Source: Achromobacter xylosoxidans (GTDB lineage: Bacteria; Pseudomonadota; Gammaproteobacteria; Burkholderiales; Burkholderiaceae_B). From it: a stretch of DNA of 64,000 bases. The position numbers and the translations under genes were made by a program. Position 1 is the stretch's first letter, and every line of letters starts with the position of its first letter. Below, piece by piece: positions 26,630 to 35,609 of the stretch. The stretch spans positions 1-64,000 of the forward strand of contig NZ_MTLG01000109.1 of NCBI RefSeq assembly GCF_002192695.1, written 5' to 3'. Below the pieces are notes generated by a model, which was not told the DNA's origin, searched no databases, and worked only from the letters and a program-made list of their open reading frames with translations.

Positions 26630-27562
26630 TCAAGAAAGAGATGAATTGCCGGCCGCGGCGGGCTGTCCCTGTTCAGCGAGATGGGCCTCGAAGGCGGCGA
26701 GAAACGCGGCTGCGGCGCGCGACAGCCGGTAGTCGGCGCGGCGCAGGACGGACAGCTCGTGCAAGGCCTGGGGCCGGCCGGCGATACATAGCGCCTTCAA
26801 ACCCATTTCCTGGCAGACATGGCGCACGTAGCCGGGCATGACCGTGATGCCCATGCCGCCGCGGATCATGGCGAAGGCGGTGGTCAGGCTGCCGGTCTGC
26901 GCCACGCTGCGCACCGTCAGCCCCTGGTCCTGCAGGATCTGGTCCATCTTGCGGCGCACGGTATAGGTGCCGCGCAGCAGGATGTGCGGGTAGCGCGCCA
27001 GTTCGCGCCAACGCGCTTCTTCGTGCTGTGCCAGGGGGTGGCCGGCGGGCACCACCGCATACATGGGACCGCGGTAGACGACGCGGCAGTCCAGCCGGGG
27101 ATCCTGGCTTTCCAGGGCCACCAGGCCGATGTCGGCCTTGCCGTGCAGGACATGCTCGGTGGCTTCGTCGCCGGTGAGTTCATGCAGGTCGAAGACGATG
27201 TTGGGATGCCGCGCGTGGAATTGCGCCACCACTGGCGCGATTAGCGTGTGCATCATGATGGGCGAGGCCGCGATGGAGACCTCGCCGCGTTCCAGCCCGG
27301 CCAGGCTGCTCAGGCTGCGTTCGGCCGCGCGCAGCGAACCGAAGGTTTCCTGCGCATAGGCATACAGCTCGGGCGCGCCCTCCAGCAGTTCGACGCCGCG
27401 CGCGGAGCGCTCGAACAGCGCCATGCCTATCGCCTTCTCCAGTTCGGAGCAGAGCTTGCTGACGGTGGACTGCGTCAGGTTGAGCGCCTCGGCGGCGCGG
27501 GTGAAGTTCTTCAGCTCGTACACGGCGCAGAAGGCCCGGAGCTGGCGCAGCGTGATACCCAT
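26630..27562 (-). CDS. LysR-family transcriptional regulator
   Basis: 310 aa from the ATG at 27562, preceded by GGGAG; the longer reading uses TTG. The N-terminal HTH is typical (ITLRQLRAFCAVYELKNFTR, NLTQSTVSKLCSELE). The effector domain covers about residues 85-290. It is divergent from the hydratase/CaiB operon and precedes the Bug operon on its own strand. Elements of the same sequence lie upstream of both, so it is the likely regulator of both. It is a close paralogue of the LysR at 29683 (same NFT/SFT region and TVSKLC or AVSKLC helix). Confidence 0.9.
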   Translation of the reverse strand: MGITLRQLRAFCAVYELKNFTRAAEALNLTQSTVSKLCSELEKAIGMALFERSARGVELLEGAPELYAYAQETFGSLRAAERSLSSLAGLERGEVSIAASPIMMHTLIAPVVAQFHARHPNIVFDLHELTGDEATEHVLHGKADIGLVALESQDPRLDCRVVYRGPMYAVVPAGHPLAQHEEARWRELARYPHILLRGTYTVRRKMDQILQDQGLTVRSVAQTGSLTTAFAMIRGGMGITVMPGYVRHVCQEMGLKALCIAGRPQALHELSVLRRADYRLSRAAAAFLAAFEAHLAEQGQPAAAGNSSLS

Positions 27563-27637
27563 GGTGCGACTCCCGCAAGAGGCGGCTATCGTACCCAAGC
27601 CGTCCGGTTTGTGGGATTTATTCCATTTCAGACTTAT

Positions 27638-27660
27638 TTCATGAAAATTACTCGTTTGTT
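27638..27660 (+). promoter_or_regulatory. shared 23-bp LysR-type operator, copy 2
   Basis: Contains ATGAAAATTACTCGTTTGTT (27641-27660). It lies 76 bp upstream of the lysR start and 52 bp upstream of the enoyl-CoA hydratase start, so it can serve both divergent promoters. It is 19/23 identical to copy 1 and 18/23 to copy 3. The local DNA is markedly AT-rich. Confidence 0.75.
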
Positions 27661-27712
27661 GTGATCAAACCTCACCCTTAGCATCGGTGGCATAACCCTA
27701 GCTGGAGTTTCC

Positions 27713-28507
27713 ATGACTGCGCCTATTCCCGCCTTTACCCATGCCCTCGTGACCCGCGACGAGCGCGGCGTCTACACCCTGCAGATCCACGATGCCAAGA
27801 GCCTGAACATCCTGGCCTCGGCGGTCACCCTGAGCCTGACCGACGCCGCCCGCTGGATCGCGGCGCAGGACGATGCCCGCGCGGTGGTCATCCGCGGCAC
27901 GGGCGAGCGCGCCTTCGTGGGCGGCGCCAACATCTATGAAATGGCCGAACTCGATCCGCAAGGCGCGCGCGAGTTCATCACGCGGCTGCGCGACCTGTGC
28001 GATGCGGTGGCGGCGATTCCGGTGCCCACCATCGCCCGCATTCCGGGCTTCTGCCTGGGCGCTGGGATGGAGCTGGCCGCGGCTTGCGACATTCGATTGG
28101 GATCGGCGGACTCGGTCTTCGGCATGCCCGAGGTGCGCGTGGGCATCCCGTCCGTGATCCATGCCGTGCTGCTGCCGGCCATCATCGGCCCCGGCCCCAC
28201 CAACTGGCTGCTGCTGACTGGCGAGACCGTGGACGCGGCGCAGGCCCGGCAGTGGGGCTTCCTGGAATTCGTCTGCGAAACCGGCGCGCTCGACGCGCTG
28301 GTCGAACGCACCGTGTCGCCCATCGCCGAAAGCGGCCCGATCGCCGTGCGTTCGCAGAAGGCCCTGTTGCGCTACTGGAGCGAGTCCACGGTAGAAGCCG
28401 GCCTGGACCGCAGCGTGGCGGCGTTCGGCGAGGCCTTCACCACCGACGAGCCGCGCCGCTACATGGCCCCCTTCGTCAATCGCAAGAAGCAGCAGGAGGC
28501 CAAGTAA
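27713..28507 (+). CDS. enoyl-CoA hydratase/isomerase family protein
   Basis: 264 aa, crotonase fold. The oxyanion-hole segments are present as GTGERAFVGGANIYEM (about 62-77) and IPGFCLGAGMELAAACDIRLG (about 111-131), and FGMPEVRVGIPSVIHAVLLP carries the second conserved Glu region. It would hydrate or isomerise an enoyl-CoA. First gene of the plus-strand operon, overlapping the CaiB-type gene by 1 bp (TAATG). Confidence 0.88.
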   Translation: MTAPIPAFTHALVTRDERGVYTLQIHDAKSLNILASAVTLSLTDAARWIAAQDDARAVVIRGTGERAFVGGANIYEMAELDPQGAREFITRLRDLCDAVAAIPVPTIARIPGFCLGAGMELAAACDIRLGSADSVFGMPEVRVGIPSVIHAVLLPAIIGPGPTNWLLLTGETVDAAQARQWGFLEFVCETGALDALVERTVSPIAESGPIAVRSQKALLRYWSESTVEAGLDRSVAAFGEAFTTDEPRRYMAPFVNRKKQQEAK

Positions 28508-29643
28508 TGGCCGGCCCGCTCGCGGGCGTGCGCATCGTTGACATGACCTCGGTGGCCATGGGGCCGTATGGCACGCAGATCCTGGCCGACATGGGGGCCG
28601 AGGTGATCAAGGTCGAGGCGCCCGAGGGCGATGTGTTCCGGGCCTCGGCCCCGGCGATGAGTCCGGGCATGGGGCCGGCCTACTTGAACCTCAACCGCAA
28701 CAAGTACAGCGTGACGCTGGACGCGAAGACGGCGGCGGACCGCGACAGCCTGCTGCGCCTGATCGATGGCGCGGACGTGTTCGTGTCCAACGTGCGTCCG
28801 GCCGCCCTGGCTCGCCTGGGCTTGGACGCGGCCACGCTGCGCGCGCGCAACGCCCGGCTGATCCATTGTTCGGCCGTGGGTTTTGGCCAGGACGGCCCTT
28901 ACGCGGCGCGTCCGGCCTTCGACGACATCATCCAGGCGATGAGCGGCTTGGCCGACCTGCAAGGCCGCAACAGCGGCGCACCCGCCTACGTGAACACCAT
29001 TCTTGCCGACAAGGTGGCGGGGCTGACGCTGGCCTACGCCATTCCCATGGCGCTGTACGAACGCGAGCGTTCGGGGCAGGGGCAGGAGATCGAAGTTCCC
29101 ATGTTCGAAACCCTGGTCTCCTTCACGCTGGTCGAACACATGAGCGGCCACAGCTTCGTGCCGCCGCAGGGGCCGATGGGTTACAGCCGGGTGCTGTCGC
29201 CGCAGCGGCGTCCCTACCGCACGCGCGACGGTTACCTGGCGCTTCTGCCTTACACCGACGCGCAGTGGCGGCGCTTCTTCGCCCTGGCCGAACGCGCCGA
29301 CCTGGCGGCGGACGCGCGCTATGTCGACGTGGCCTCGCGCGCGCGGCATTTCGACGAGCTCTATCAGGACCTGGCGGACATCGTCGCATTGCGCGGCACC
29401 GGGGAATGGCTGGCGCTGCTGGCGGACGCGGACATTCCGCATTCACGCGTGAACACGCCGGAAGCCCTGTTCGAGGATCCGCACCTGAAGGCGACGGGAT
29501 TCTTCCAGCGCCTGGAGCATCCGACCGAGGGGCCGCTGATGGCGGCCGGCATCCCGGTGCGTTTTTCACGCACGCCGGGCGACATCAGGCGCCAGGCGCC
29601 GCGCCAGGACGCCGATCGCGATATGCTCAAGCCTGCGCGCTGA
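28507..29643 (+). CDS. CaiB/BaiF-family (class III) CoA-transferase
   Basis: 378 aa. LAGVRIVDMTSVAMGPYGTQ starts the family fold, ADMGAEVIKVEAPEGD follows with the CoA-binding region, NLNRNKYSVTLD is characteristic, and GFGQDGPYAARPAFDDIIQA holds the catalytic Asp of the class (Asp in QDGPY or PAFDD). It moves CoA directly between acids, giving a second activation route beside the type I transferase of operon 1. Start ATG at 28507 overlaps the preceding stop. Confidence 0.9.
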   Translation: MAGPLAGVRIVDMTSVAMGPYGTQILADMGAEVIKVEAPEGDVFRASAPAMSPGMGPAYLNLNRNKYSVTLDAKTAADRDSLLRLIDGADVFVSNVRPAALARLGLDAATLRARNARLIHCSAVGFGQDGPYAARPAFDDIIQAMSGLADLQGRNSGAPAYVNTILADKVAGLTLAYAIPMALYERERSGQGQEIEVPMFETLVSFTLVEHMSGHSFVPPQGPMGYSRVLSPQRRPYRTRDGYLALLPYTDAQWRRFFALAERADLAADARYVDVASRARHFDELYQDLADIVALRGTGEWLALLADADIPHSRVNTPEALFEDPHLKATGFFQRLEHPTEGPLMAAGIPVRFSRTPGDIRRQAPRQDADRDMLKPAR

Positions 29644-29682
29644 GGCCGGCATGGCCGGCGGCGCCAGGCGGCGACTTCGACC

Positions 29683-30594
29683 ATGAACATCACTCTCAAG
29701 CAATTGCGCGTGTTTTGCGCGCTTTACGAACTGCGCAGTTTCACTGCGGCCGCGCGGGCAGCCTTCGTGACCCAATCGGCCGTCAGCAAGCTTTGCGCCG
29801 AACTCGAGGCCGAGGTCGGCCAGCCGCTGTTCGAGCGCTCCACCCGCAGCGTCACGCCCTGCGACGGCGCGGCCGATTTCTATGCCTACGCGCAGGAAAT
29901 CCTGGGCACGGTGCGCGCGGCCGAGCGCAGCATGTCGGGCCTGCGCACGCTGGAACGCGGCACCGTGGGCGTGGCCACTTCGCCGCTGATGATGGTCGGC
30001 CTGCTGGGCGAGGTGGTGGCGGACTATCACCGCGCCCACCCCAGCGTGAAGCTGGACCTGTTCGAGCTGTCCACCGACGACACCATCGAGCACGTGCGCA
30101 ACGGCCGCGCCGACTTCGGCGTCGTATCGGTCGAAACCCCTTCGGAGGAACTGGCCACGCGGGTCATCTACCGCGACACCATGTACGCGGTGTGCGCGCC
30201 GCGCCATGCGCTGACGCGCAAGCGCTCGGTCTCGTGGGCCGACGTGGCCGCCCACGACCACATCATGCTGCGCAACGTGTACAGCGTGCGGCGCAGCCTG
30301 GACCGCGTGGCGGCCGATCTGAACCTGGAATTCCGCTACCGCATCGAGGCCGGCATGCTGACCTCGGCGTTGAAGCTGGTAGGCGCGGGGCTGGGGATAA
30401 CCGTGGTGCCCGGCTATGCCTGCGACCTGGCGCGGCAACTGGGCTTGCGCATCCTGGCCATCGACGGCGCGCGCAAGCACGGGCACGAGCTCTGGCTCAT
30501 CCAGCGCCGCAACGCAAGGCTGTCGCTGGCGGCTTCGGCCTTCCTGCAGGCGACCGAGGAATATCTGCGGCAGCGCCAAGCGCAGGAGAATTAA
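29683..30594 (+). CDS. LysR-family transcriptional regulator (second paralogue)
   Basis: 303 aa. The N-terminal HTH is ITLKQLRVFCALYELRSFTA with FVTQSAVSKLCAELE, closely parallel to the LysR at 26630-27562. The effector domain contains VVPGYACDLARQLGL, also matched in the paralogue (VMPGYVRHVCQEMGL). It is the third gene of the plus-strand operon, 40 bp after the CoA-transferase, and a copy of the shared element lies 18 bp after its stop, ahead of the next Bug gene. The two LysRs may compete for or share the same sites. Confidence 0.9.
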   Translation: MNITLKQLRVFCALYELRSFTAAARAAFVTQSAVSKLCAELEAEVGQPLFERSTRSVTPCDGAADFYAYAQEILGTVRAAERSMSGLRTLERGTVGVATSPLMMVGLLGEVVADYHRAHPSVKLDLFELSTDDTIEHVRNGRADFGVVSVETPSEELATRVIYRDTMYAVCAPRHALTRKRSVSWADVAAHDHIMLRNVYSVRRSLDRVAADLNLEFRYRIEAGMLTSALKLVGAGLGITVVPGYACDLARQLGLRILAIDGARKHGHELWLIQRRNARLSLAASAFLQATEEYLRQRQAQEN

Positions 30595-30611
30595 TCCCGG
30601 TTTGGAATAAG

Positions 30612-30634
30612 TCTATGAAAATTAGTCCCTTGTT
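30612..30634 (+). promoter_or_regulatory. shared 23-bp LysR-type operator, copy 3
   Basis: Contains ATGAAAATTAGTCCCTTGTT (30615-30634), 18/23 identical to copy 2 over the full element. It sits between the second lysR stop and the Bug gene start at 30709, the same order (lysR, element, Bug gene) as at copy 1. Confidence 0.72.
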
Positions 30635-30708
30635 GGGATAAGCGGGTCGCAAGCATCATACGGTCAGAGTTCAAGAGGCCGACCCGCGGCCCCTCACAGG
30701 AGACAAGC

Positions 30709-31701
30709 ATGATCCGACCGTTCGGCGTCCGCCGCCGCCTGCTGGCCGCCGGCAGCCTCACCGTCCTGACCGCGCTGGCTGGCGCGCTGCCGTCCACGTC
30801 GCTGGCGCAGGGCGTCTATCCCGACAAGCCCATCACCATCGTCGTGCCGTTCTCGCCGGGCAGCGCCACCGACACCAGCGCGCGCATCATTGCCGAGAAG
30901 CTCGGCCCGCGCCTGAACGTGCCCGTCGTCATCGAGAACAAGCCCGGCGCGTCCGGCACCATCGGCGCCTCGTTCGTCGCGCGCGCCCAGCCCGACGGTT
31001 ACACGCTGATCCTCACCAGCAGCTCGACGCACTCGGCCACGCCGGCGCTGTTCCGCAAGCTGCCGTTCGATCCCACCGGCGACTTCACCCATGTCGTACG
31101 CATCGCCACCATCCCGATGATGCTGGTGGTGCGCGAGGACGCGCCGTACAAGTCGCTGCAGGAACTGGTCAAGGCTACGCAGGCCAAGCCCCTGAATTAC
31201 GCCTACGGCTCGCCCACCAGCCAGATCGCCGGCGCCACTTTCAACACCGTGGCGGGCGCGGCCGCCAACGGCGTGCCCTACAAGAGCCAGCCGCCGGCCG
31301 TGACCGACCTGCTGGGCGGCCATGTCGATTACCTGTTCGCCGACCTGTCCGTGGTCACCTCCTTCATGCAGGCCGGCAAGCTGCGCGGCCTGGCCTACAC
31401 CGGCCATGAACGCGCCAAGGAGTTTCCCGGCGTGCCGACCTTGGCGGAACTGGGCTACCAGAAGTTCGACCTGGTCGTGTGGGTCGGCGTGGCCGTGCCG
31501 GCCAAGACGCCCGACGCCATCGTTCAGAAGCTGAACCAGGAAGTCGCAGCCATCCTGCGCGAACCGGATGTGCTGCAGCGCTTCGAATCCCTGGGCATGC
31601 AGGTCTCGCCCAACACCGTGGCCGAACACCAGGCCTTCGCGCAGTCGCAGCGCCAGGTCTGGACCCAGCGCGCGATCGACGCGAAGATCGAACCGCAGTA
31701 G
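30709..31701 (+). CDS. Bug-family tripartite tricarboxylate transporter receptor (operon 2)
   Basis: 330 aa. Signal peptide with an Arg-rich start (RRRLLAAGSLTVLTALAGAL), then VYPDKPITIVVPFSPGSATD and VVIENKPGASGTIGASFVAR, the family's ligand-loop motifs. A strong terminator follows directly. It is the second receptor of the LysR-linked regulon, and its binding pocket differs in sequence from the receptor at 25515 (SPGSATD against APGGMTD), so the two may bind different acids or stereoisomers. Confidence 0.9.
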   Translation: MIRPFGVRRRLLAAGSLTVLTALAGALPSTSLAQGVYPDKPITIVVPFSPGSATDTSARIIAEKLGPRLNVPVVIENKPGASGTIGASFVARAQPDGYTLILTSSSTHSATPALFRKLPFDPTGDFTHVVRIATIPMMLVVREDAPYKSLQELVKATQAKPLNYAYGSPTSQIAGATFNTVAGAAANGVPYKSQPPAVTDLLGGHVDYLFADLSVVTSFMQAGKLRGLAYTGHERAKEFPGVPTLAELGYQKFDLVVWVGVAVPAKTPDAIVQKLNQEVAAILREPDVLQRFESLGMQVSPNTVAEHQAFAQSQRQVWTQRAIDAKIEPQ

Positions 31702-31706
31702 GCGGC

Positions 31707-31740
31707 AAGGGCGTCGGCGGACGCCCTTTTTTTGTTTTTT
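31707..31740 (+). terminator. rho-independent terminator after Bug receptor gene
   Basis: Perfect 9-bp stem AAGGGCGTC / GACGCCCTT with a GGCG loop, followed by a long T-rich run. It closes the plus-strand operon 27713-31701. Confidence 0.92.
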
Positions 31741-31780
31741 TTGTGGTTGTTCCTGCGGTTCGTGCTTCGTAGGTCGCCCA

Positions 31781-31934
31781 TCGGCGCGGGCGGCGTGGCG
31801 GCGAGCGCCCACGATTGCGGTCCGGAGCCTTCGCTCCGGACTTCCCCATCCTCATCCTCGTCCTCGCCTTCGGCGACTCCTTCGGATTCCGTCGGGCGCA
31901 TCGAGGTTGCTCGCCGCCACGCCGCCCGCGCCGA
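31781..31934. repeat. 26-bp perfect inverted repeat, arms 102 bp apart
   Basis: Arm 1 is 31781-31806 (TCGGCGCGGGCGG at its start, ending GGCGAGC). Arm 2 is 31909-31934 and is its exact reverse complement. A perfect 9-bp hairpin, GTCCGGAGC / GCTCCGGAC with loop CTTC, lies between them at 31820-31841. It resembles a REP/BIME-type or small mobile (MITE-like) intergenic element; no target-site duplication was identified. Confidence 0.8.
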
Positions 31935-32001
31935 CGGGCTACGTGTGTCTTGGGTCGTCGCGCTGCTGGAGCCGTGGTCAGGGGCGAGTTTTGGGCTGCC
32001 C

Positions 32002-32035
32002 GTGTTATTCGGCCGCGCGGGCGGCCGAATAACAC
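32002..32035. repeat. 34-bp palindrome, 15-bp perfect stem
   Basis: GTGTTATTCGGCCGC (32002-32016), loop GCGG, then GCGGCCGAATAACAC (32021-32035). No T tract follows on the plus strand, so it is not a classic terminator. It may be a second repetitive element or a bidirectional transcription stop. Confidence 0.75.
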
Positions 32036-32275
32036 ATACATGATTTTGTTGATTGCTACTGTGTTCGCTGGTGCGAATGCGGCGATGGGTTTTCTGATGG
32101 CATCACCGTCTACCCTCAAAAGCTGAAGGCCATCAGCAAATCGCTCACCGCGTCCGCGCCGACGTGCGGCCGACGAAGCGACACAGCCTTCGCCTGCAAA
32201 CCCGCAAACCTACGAAGGAGTTTTTTTGCCGTGCGGCGCGGAGCGGAGCGGTTCCAACCCCGCGCCTTTGAGCGC

Positions 32276-33457
32276 TCAGAAGATCTCGAATAGCCCCGCC
32301 GCGCCCATGCCGCCGCCCACGCACATGGTGACGACCGCGTACTTGGCGCCGCGGCGCTTGCCTTCCAGCAGCACATGGCCGGTCAGGCGCGCGCCGGTCA
32401 CGCCGAAGGGATGGCCCACCGCGATGGAGCCGCCGTTGACGTTAAGCCGCTCCATTGGAATGCCCAGGCGGCGCTGGCAGTACAGCGCCTGCGATGCGAA
32501 TGCTTCGTTCAGCTCCCACAGATCGATGTCCTCGACCTTGAGACCGTGGCGCTCCAGCAGCCGGGGCACCGCGTAGACCGGGCCTATCCCCATTTCATCG
32601 GGGGCGCAACCGGCCACGGCCAGGCCGCGGAAGGCGCCCAGCGGTTCGAGGTTGGCGCGTTCGGCGTCGCGGGCATCCATCAGGACGCAGGCCGAGGCGC
32701 CGTCGGCCAGTTGCGAGGCGTTGCCCGCGGTCACGTAGCGGTCCGGGCCCATGACCGGCGTCAGGCCGGCCAGGCCGTCGGCGGTGGTGGATGGGCGGTT
32801 GCAGTTGTCGGCGCTGACGGTGACGTCTTCGCGGCGGATGGCGCCAGTCGCCTTGTCGGTGACTTCCATGGTCGCGCGCACGGAGATGATCTCGTCCGCA
32901 TAGCGGCCCTCGCGCTGCGCCGCGGCGGTGAGCTGCTGGCTGCGCAAGGCAAACGCATCCTGGTCTTCGCGGCTGATTCCGTAGCGCTGCGCCACGATGT
33001 CGGCGGTGGCGATCATGGGCAGGTAGAGCTGGGGGATCTGGTCCTGCAGCCAGTTGTCGATGCCGCTGACACCGTCGTCGCGGGTGCGCAGCAGCGAGCA
33101 GCTTTCCACGCCGCCGGCCACGACCGGACCGGACTGGCCCATGACGACGCGCGCCGCCGCGTCGGCGATGGCCTGCAGGCCGGAGGCGCAGAAGCGGTTG
33201 ACGGTGGCGCCCGCGACGCTTTGCGGCAGGCCGGCGCGCAGCGCCGCCTGGCGGGCCACGTTGCGGCCGGTGGTGCCTTCCGGATAGCCGCAACCCAGGA
33301 CCACGTCCTCGATGCGCTGCGGGTCCACGCCTGCGCGCTCGACCGCGGCCTGGATGGCGTAGGAGGCCAGGGTCGGCCCCTGGGTGATGTTGAACTCGCC
33401 GCGCTTGGACTTGGTGAGCGGGGTGCGCGCTGTGGCGACGATGACGGCTTCTCGCAT
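32276..33457 (-). CDS. acetyl-CoA C-acyltransferase (thiolase)
   Basis: 393 aa from the ATG at 33457, standard thiolase length. The acylated Cys is in NRFCASGLQ (Cys90). The downstream motifs are ELNEAFASQA, NVNGGSIAVGHPFGVTGAR (catalytic His) and TMCVGGGMGAAGLFE (second Cys), so unlike the thiolase-like protein at 23985 this enzyme is complete. It performs the last, thiolytic step of beta-oxidation in module 3 and is its terminal gene, 14 bp after the FadB/J-like gene. Confidence 0.94.
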   Translation of the reverse strand: MREAVIVATARTPLTKSKRGEFNITQGPTLASYAIQAAVERAGVDPQRIEDVVLGCGYPEGTTGRNVARQAALRAGLPQSVAGATVNRFCASGLQAIADAAARVVMGQSGPVVAGGVESCSLLRTRDDGVSGIDNWLQDQIPQLYLPMIATADIVAQRYGISREDQDAFALRSQQLTAAAQREGRYADEIISVRATMEVTDKATGAIRREDVTVSADNCNRPSTTADGLAGLTPVMGPDRYVTAGNASQLADGASACVLMDARDAERANLEPLGAFRGLAVAGCAPDEMGIGPVYAVPRLLERHGLKVEDIDLWELNEAFASQALYCQRRLGIPMERLNVNGGSIAVGHPFGVTGARLTGHVLLEGKRRGAKYAVVTMCVGGGMGAAGLFEIF

Positions 33458-33471
33458 GATGCAGCGATTCC

Positions 33472-35580
33472 TTATTTGGGTTGATTCAGCTTGCCGAAGG
33501 TTGCGCCTTCGCGCGCCAGGCGCCGCAGCAGCGTCGCCGGGGCCCAGAACGCGGCGTCCTCCTTGGCATAGGATTCGATGTCGGCCAGGACGGCCGCCAG
33601 GCCGACGTCGTCGGCGTACTTCATGGGGCCGCCGCGCCAGCGCGGAAAGCCGTAGCCGTTGACCAGCGCGGCGTCGATGTCCGCGGGACGCAGCGCGATG
33701 CCGTCGTCCAGCACCTTGGCGGCTTCGTTGATCAGCGCGGCCATGTAGCGCCGCACGATATCCTCGTCGCTGAACGCGCGGGCCGCGATGCCGCGCGCGG
33801 CGCGTTCCTCGTCTATTAGCGCCAGCACGTCGGCGTCGGGTGCGCCGCGCTGGCCGCGTTCGGGATAGAGGTAATAACCCCGGCCGGTCTTCTGGCCGAA
33901 CCAGCCGCGTTCGCACAAGCGGTCCGCCACGCGCACGTAGCGCGCTTCGGGCGGACGGGTGGCCGCCTTGCGCTTGCGGGTCGCCCAGCCGATGTCGCCG
34001 CCGGTCAGGTCGGCGGTGCGGAACGGGCCCATGGCGTAACCGAAGCGCTCCAGCGCCTGGTCGATCTGGTAGGGCGAGGCTCCGTCCTCCATCATGTGGT
34101 TGGCGGCCTCGCGGTACACGTAGAGAATGCGGTTGCCGATGAAGCCGTCGCAGACGCCCGCGCGCACCGGCACTTTGCCCAGACGCCGCGCCAGCGCGAA
34201 GCCCGTCGCCACCACGTCGTCGGCGACCTGCTCAGGCACCACGATCTCCAGCAGCTTCATGATGTTGGCGGGCGAGAAGAAATGCAGCCCGATCACGTCC
34301 TGCGGACGCGAGACGCTGCGCGCGATCTGGTCGATGTCCAGGTACGAAGTGTTGGTCGCCAGGATGGCGCCGGGCTTGCAGACCCGGTCCAGCTGCGCGA
34401 AAACTTGCGTCTTCACGTCCATGTCCTCGAAAACCGCCTCCACCACCAGGTCGGCGGCGGACAGCGCCGCATAGTCGGTTGCCGCGCTCAGGCGCGACAG
34501 ACGTCGCTCGCGCGTGGCCGCGTCCAGCCTGCCGGAGTTGATTTGCCGTTGGTAGACGCCATCGATCCGTTCCCGGCCAGACTGCAACGCGGCTGCGTCG
34601 CGTTCGATAAGCACCACGTCCAGTCCTGCATCCAGCATGGCCACGGCGATGCCGGCGCCCATGGTGCCGCCGCCGATGACGCCGGCGCGCTGAACCGGGC
34701 GCGGCCGGACTTGGCCCGCCGGCGACTTTCCCGCCTGCCGTTCGGCGAAGAAGGCATGCGCCAGGCCCTTGTGCTCGGCGCTGGCCACGCATTGCAGAAA
34801 TGCCTCGCGCTCGAACTTCAGGCCATCTTCCAGCGGCTGTTCCAGCGCGGCCTGCAGGCAGTCCAGCAGCAGGCGCTGGGCCGGCAGGGAATGGGGCTTG
34901 GCAGCCAGGCGCTGGCGCTGCGCCGCGACGGCGGCCAGACCTGCCTGCACTTCGGCGGCGGAGGACGTGTCGCGGCGCGAGATGGGATTCCCCGCGCACA
35001 GCGCCCGGGCCTTGCGCACGGCGCAGTCCAGCAGGCCGGCCTCATCGCAAACCTCGTCCAGCAAGCCCAGCGCCAGCGCGGCATTGCCGTCCACGCCGCG
35101 GCCTTCCAGGATCAGGGGCAGGGCGTGCGCCGCGCCGATCAGGCGGGGCAGGCGCTGCGTGCCGCCGCCGCCGGGCAACAGCCCGAGCTTGACCTCGGGC
35201 AGGCCGAGTCTGGCGTTGGCGGTGCCGACGCGGGCATGCGCCGCCAGCGCCAGTTCCAGGCCTCCGCCCAGCGCCACGCCTTGCAGGGCCGCGACTACCG
35301 GTTTGCCGCTGGCCGCGATGAGATTGGCGACGTCTCCGGCCCAGGGCGCCTGCCTGGGCTGGTCGAATTCGCGGATGTCGGCGCCCGCGCTGAAATTGCC
35401 TTGCGCGCCATGCAGCACGATGGCCCGCACCGACGCGTCCTCGGCGGCGGCTTGCAGGGCGTCGTGCAACTGTTGGCGCAGCGGGTGATCCAGTGTGTTC
35501 AGAGGCGGGTGGTTCAGGCCCAGCAGCAGGACGCCGTCCTGTTTCGTGGCCTGGATACGGTCTTGTGCAATGGTTGCCAT
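33472..35580 (-). CDS. bifunctional enoyl-CoA hydratase / 3-hydroxyacyl-CoA dehydrogenase (FadB/FadJ-like)
   Basis: 702 aa. The N-terminal crotonase half contains HGAQGNFSAGADIREF (about 57-72), LQGVALGGGLELALAAHARV (about 99-118) and LGLPEVKLGLLPGGGGTQRL. The NAD-binding half starts near 299 with AGVIGGGTMGAGIAVAML, followed by VIGLHFFSPANIMKLLEIV with the catalytic His and the two C-terminal helical domains. It hydrates the enoyl-CoA and oxidises the (3S)-hydroxyacyl-CoA. It thus uses the S route, opposite to the R route of operon 1. Confidence 0.93.
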   Translation of the reverse strand: MATIAQDRIQATKQDGVLLLGLNHPPLNTLDHPLRQQLHDALQAAAEDASVRAIVLHGAQGNFSAGADIREFDQPRQAPWAGDVANLIAASGKPVVAALQGVALGGGLELALAAHARVGTANARLGLPEVKLGLLPGGGGTQRLPRLIGAAHALPLILEGRGVDGNAALALGLLDEVCDEAGLLDCAVRKARALCAGNPISRRDTSSAAEVQAGLAAVAAQRQRLAAKPHSLPAQRLLLDCLQAALEQPLEDGLKFEREAFLQCVASAEHKGLAHAFFAERQAGKSPAGQVRPRPVQRAGVIGGGTMGAGIAVAMLDAGLDVVLIERDAAALQSGRERIDGVYQRQINSGRLDAATRERRLSRLSAATDYAALSAADLVVEAVFEDMDVKTQVFAQLDRVCKPGAILATNTSYLDIDQIARSVSRPQDVIGLHFFSPANIMKLLEIVVPEQVADDVVATGFALARRLGKVPVRAGVCDGFIGNRILYVYREAANHMMEDGASPYQIDQALERFGYAMGPFRTADLTGGDIGWATRKRKAATRPPEARYVRVADRLCERGWFGQKTGRGYYLYPERGQRGAPDADVLALIDEERAARGIAARAFSDEDIVRRYMAALINEAAKVLDDGIALRPADIDAALVNGYGFPRWRGGPMKYADDVGLAAVLADIESYAKEDAAFWAPATLLRRLAREGATFGKLNQPK

Positions 35581-35609
35581 GGCGGGGTCCGGATGAGTAA
35601 GGGCGGAGG

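Larger units (their letters stand above)
31741..32275. other. 535-bp intergenic region with nested inverted repeats
   Basis: No convincing gene on either strand. The region holds a 26-bp inverted repeat (31781-31806 with 31909-31934), a tetraloop hairpin between its arms (31820-31841), and a separate 15-bp-stem palindrome (32002-32035). It separates the terminated plus-strand operon from the 3' end of the minus-strand thiolase gene, so it is a convergent gap and not a promoter region. Confidence 0.7.

Noticed and set aside
32002..32035. Terminator of the Bug receptor operon at the 34-bp palindrome
   Set aside because: It has no T tract, and a strong terminator already lies at 31707-31740.
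31741..32275. Short open frames across the repeat-rich intergenic region
   Set aside because: The translations are low-complexity Arg/Pro/Ser strings produced by the GC-rich inverted repeats, with no ribosome sites or motifs.
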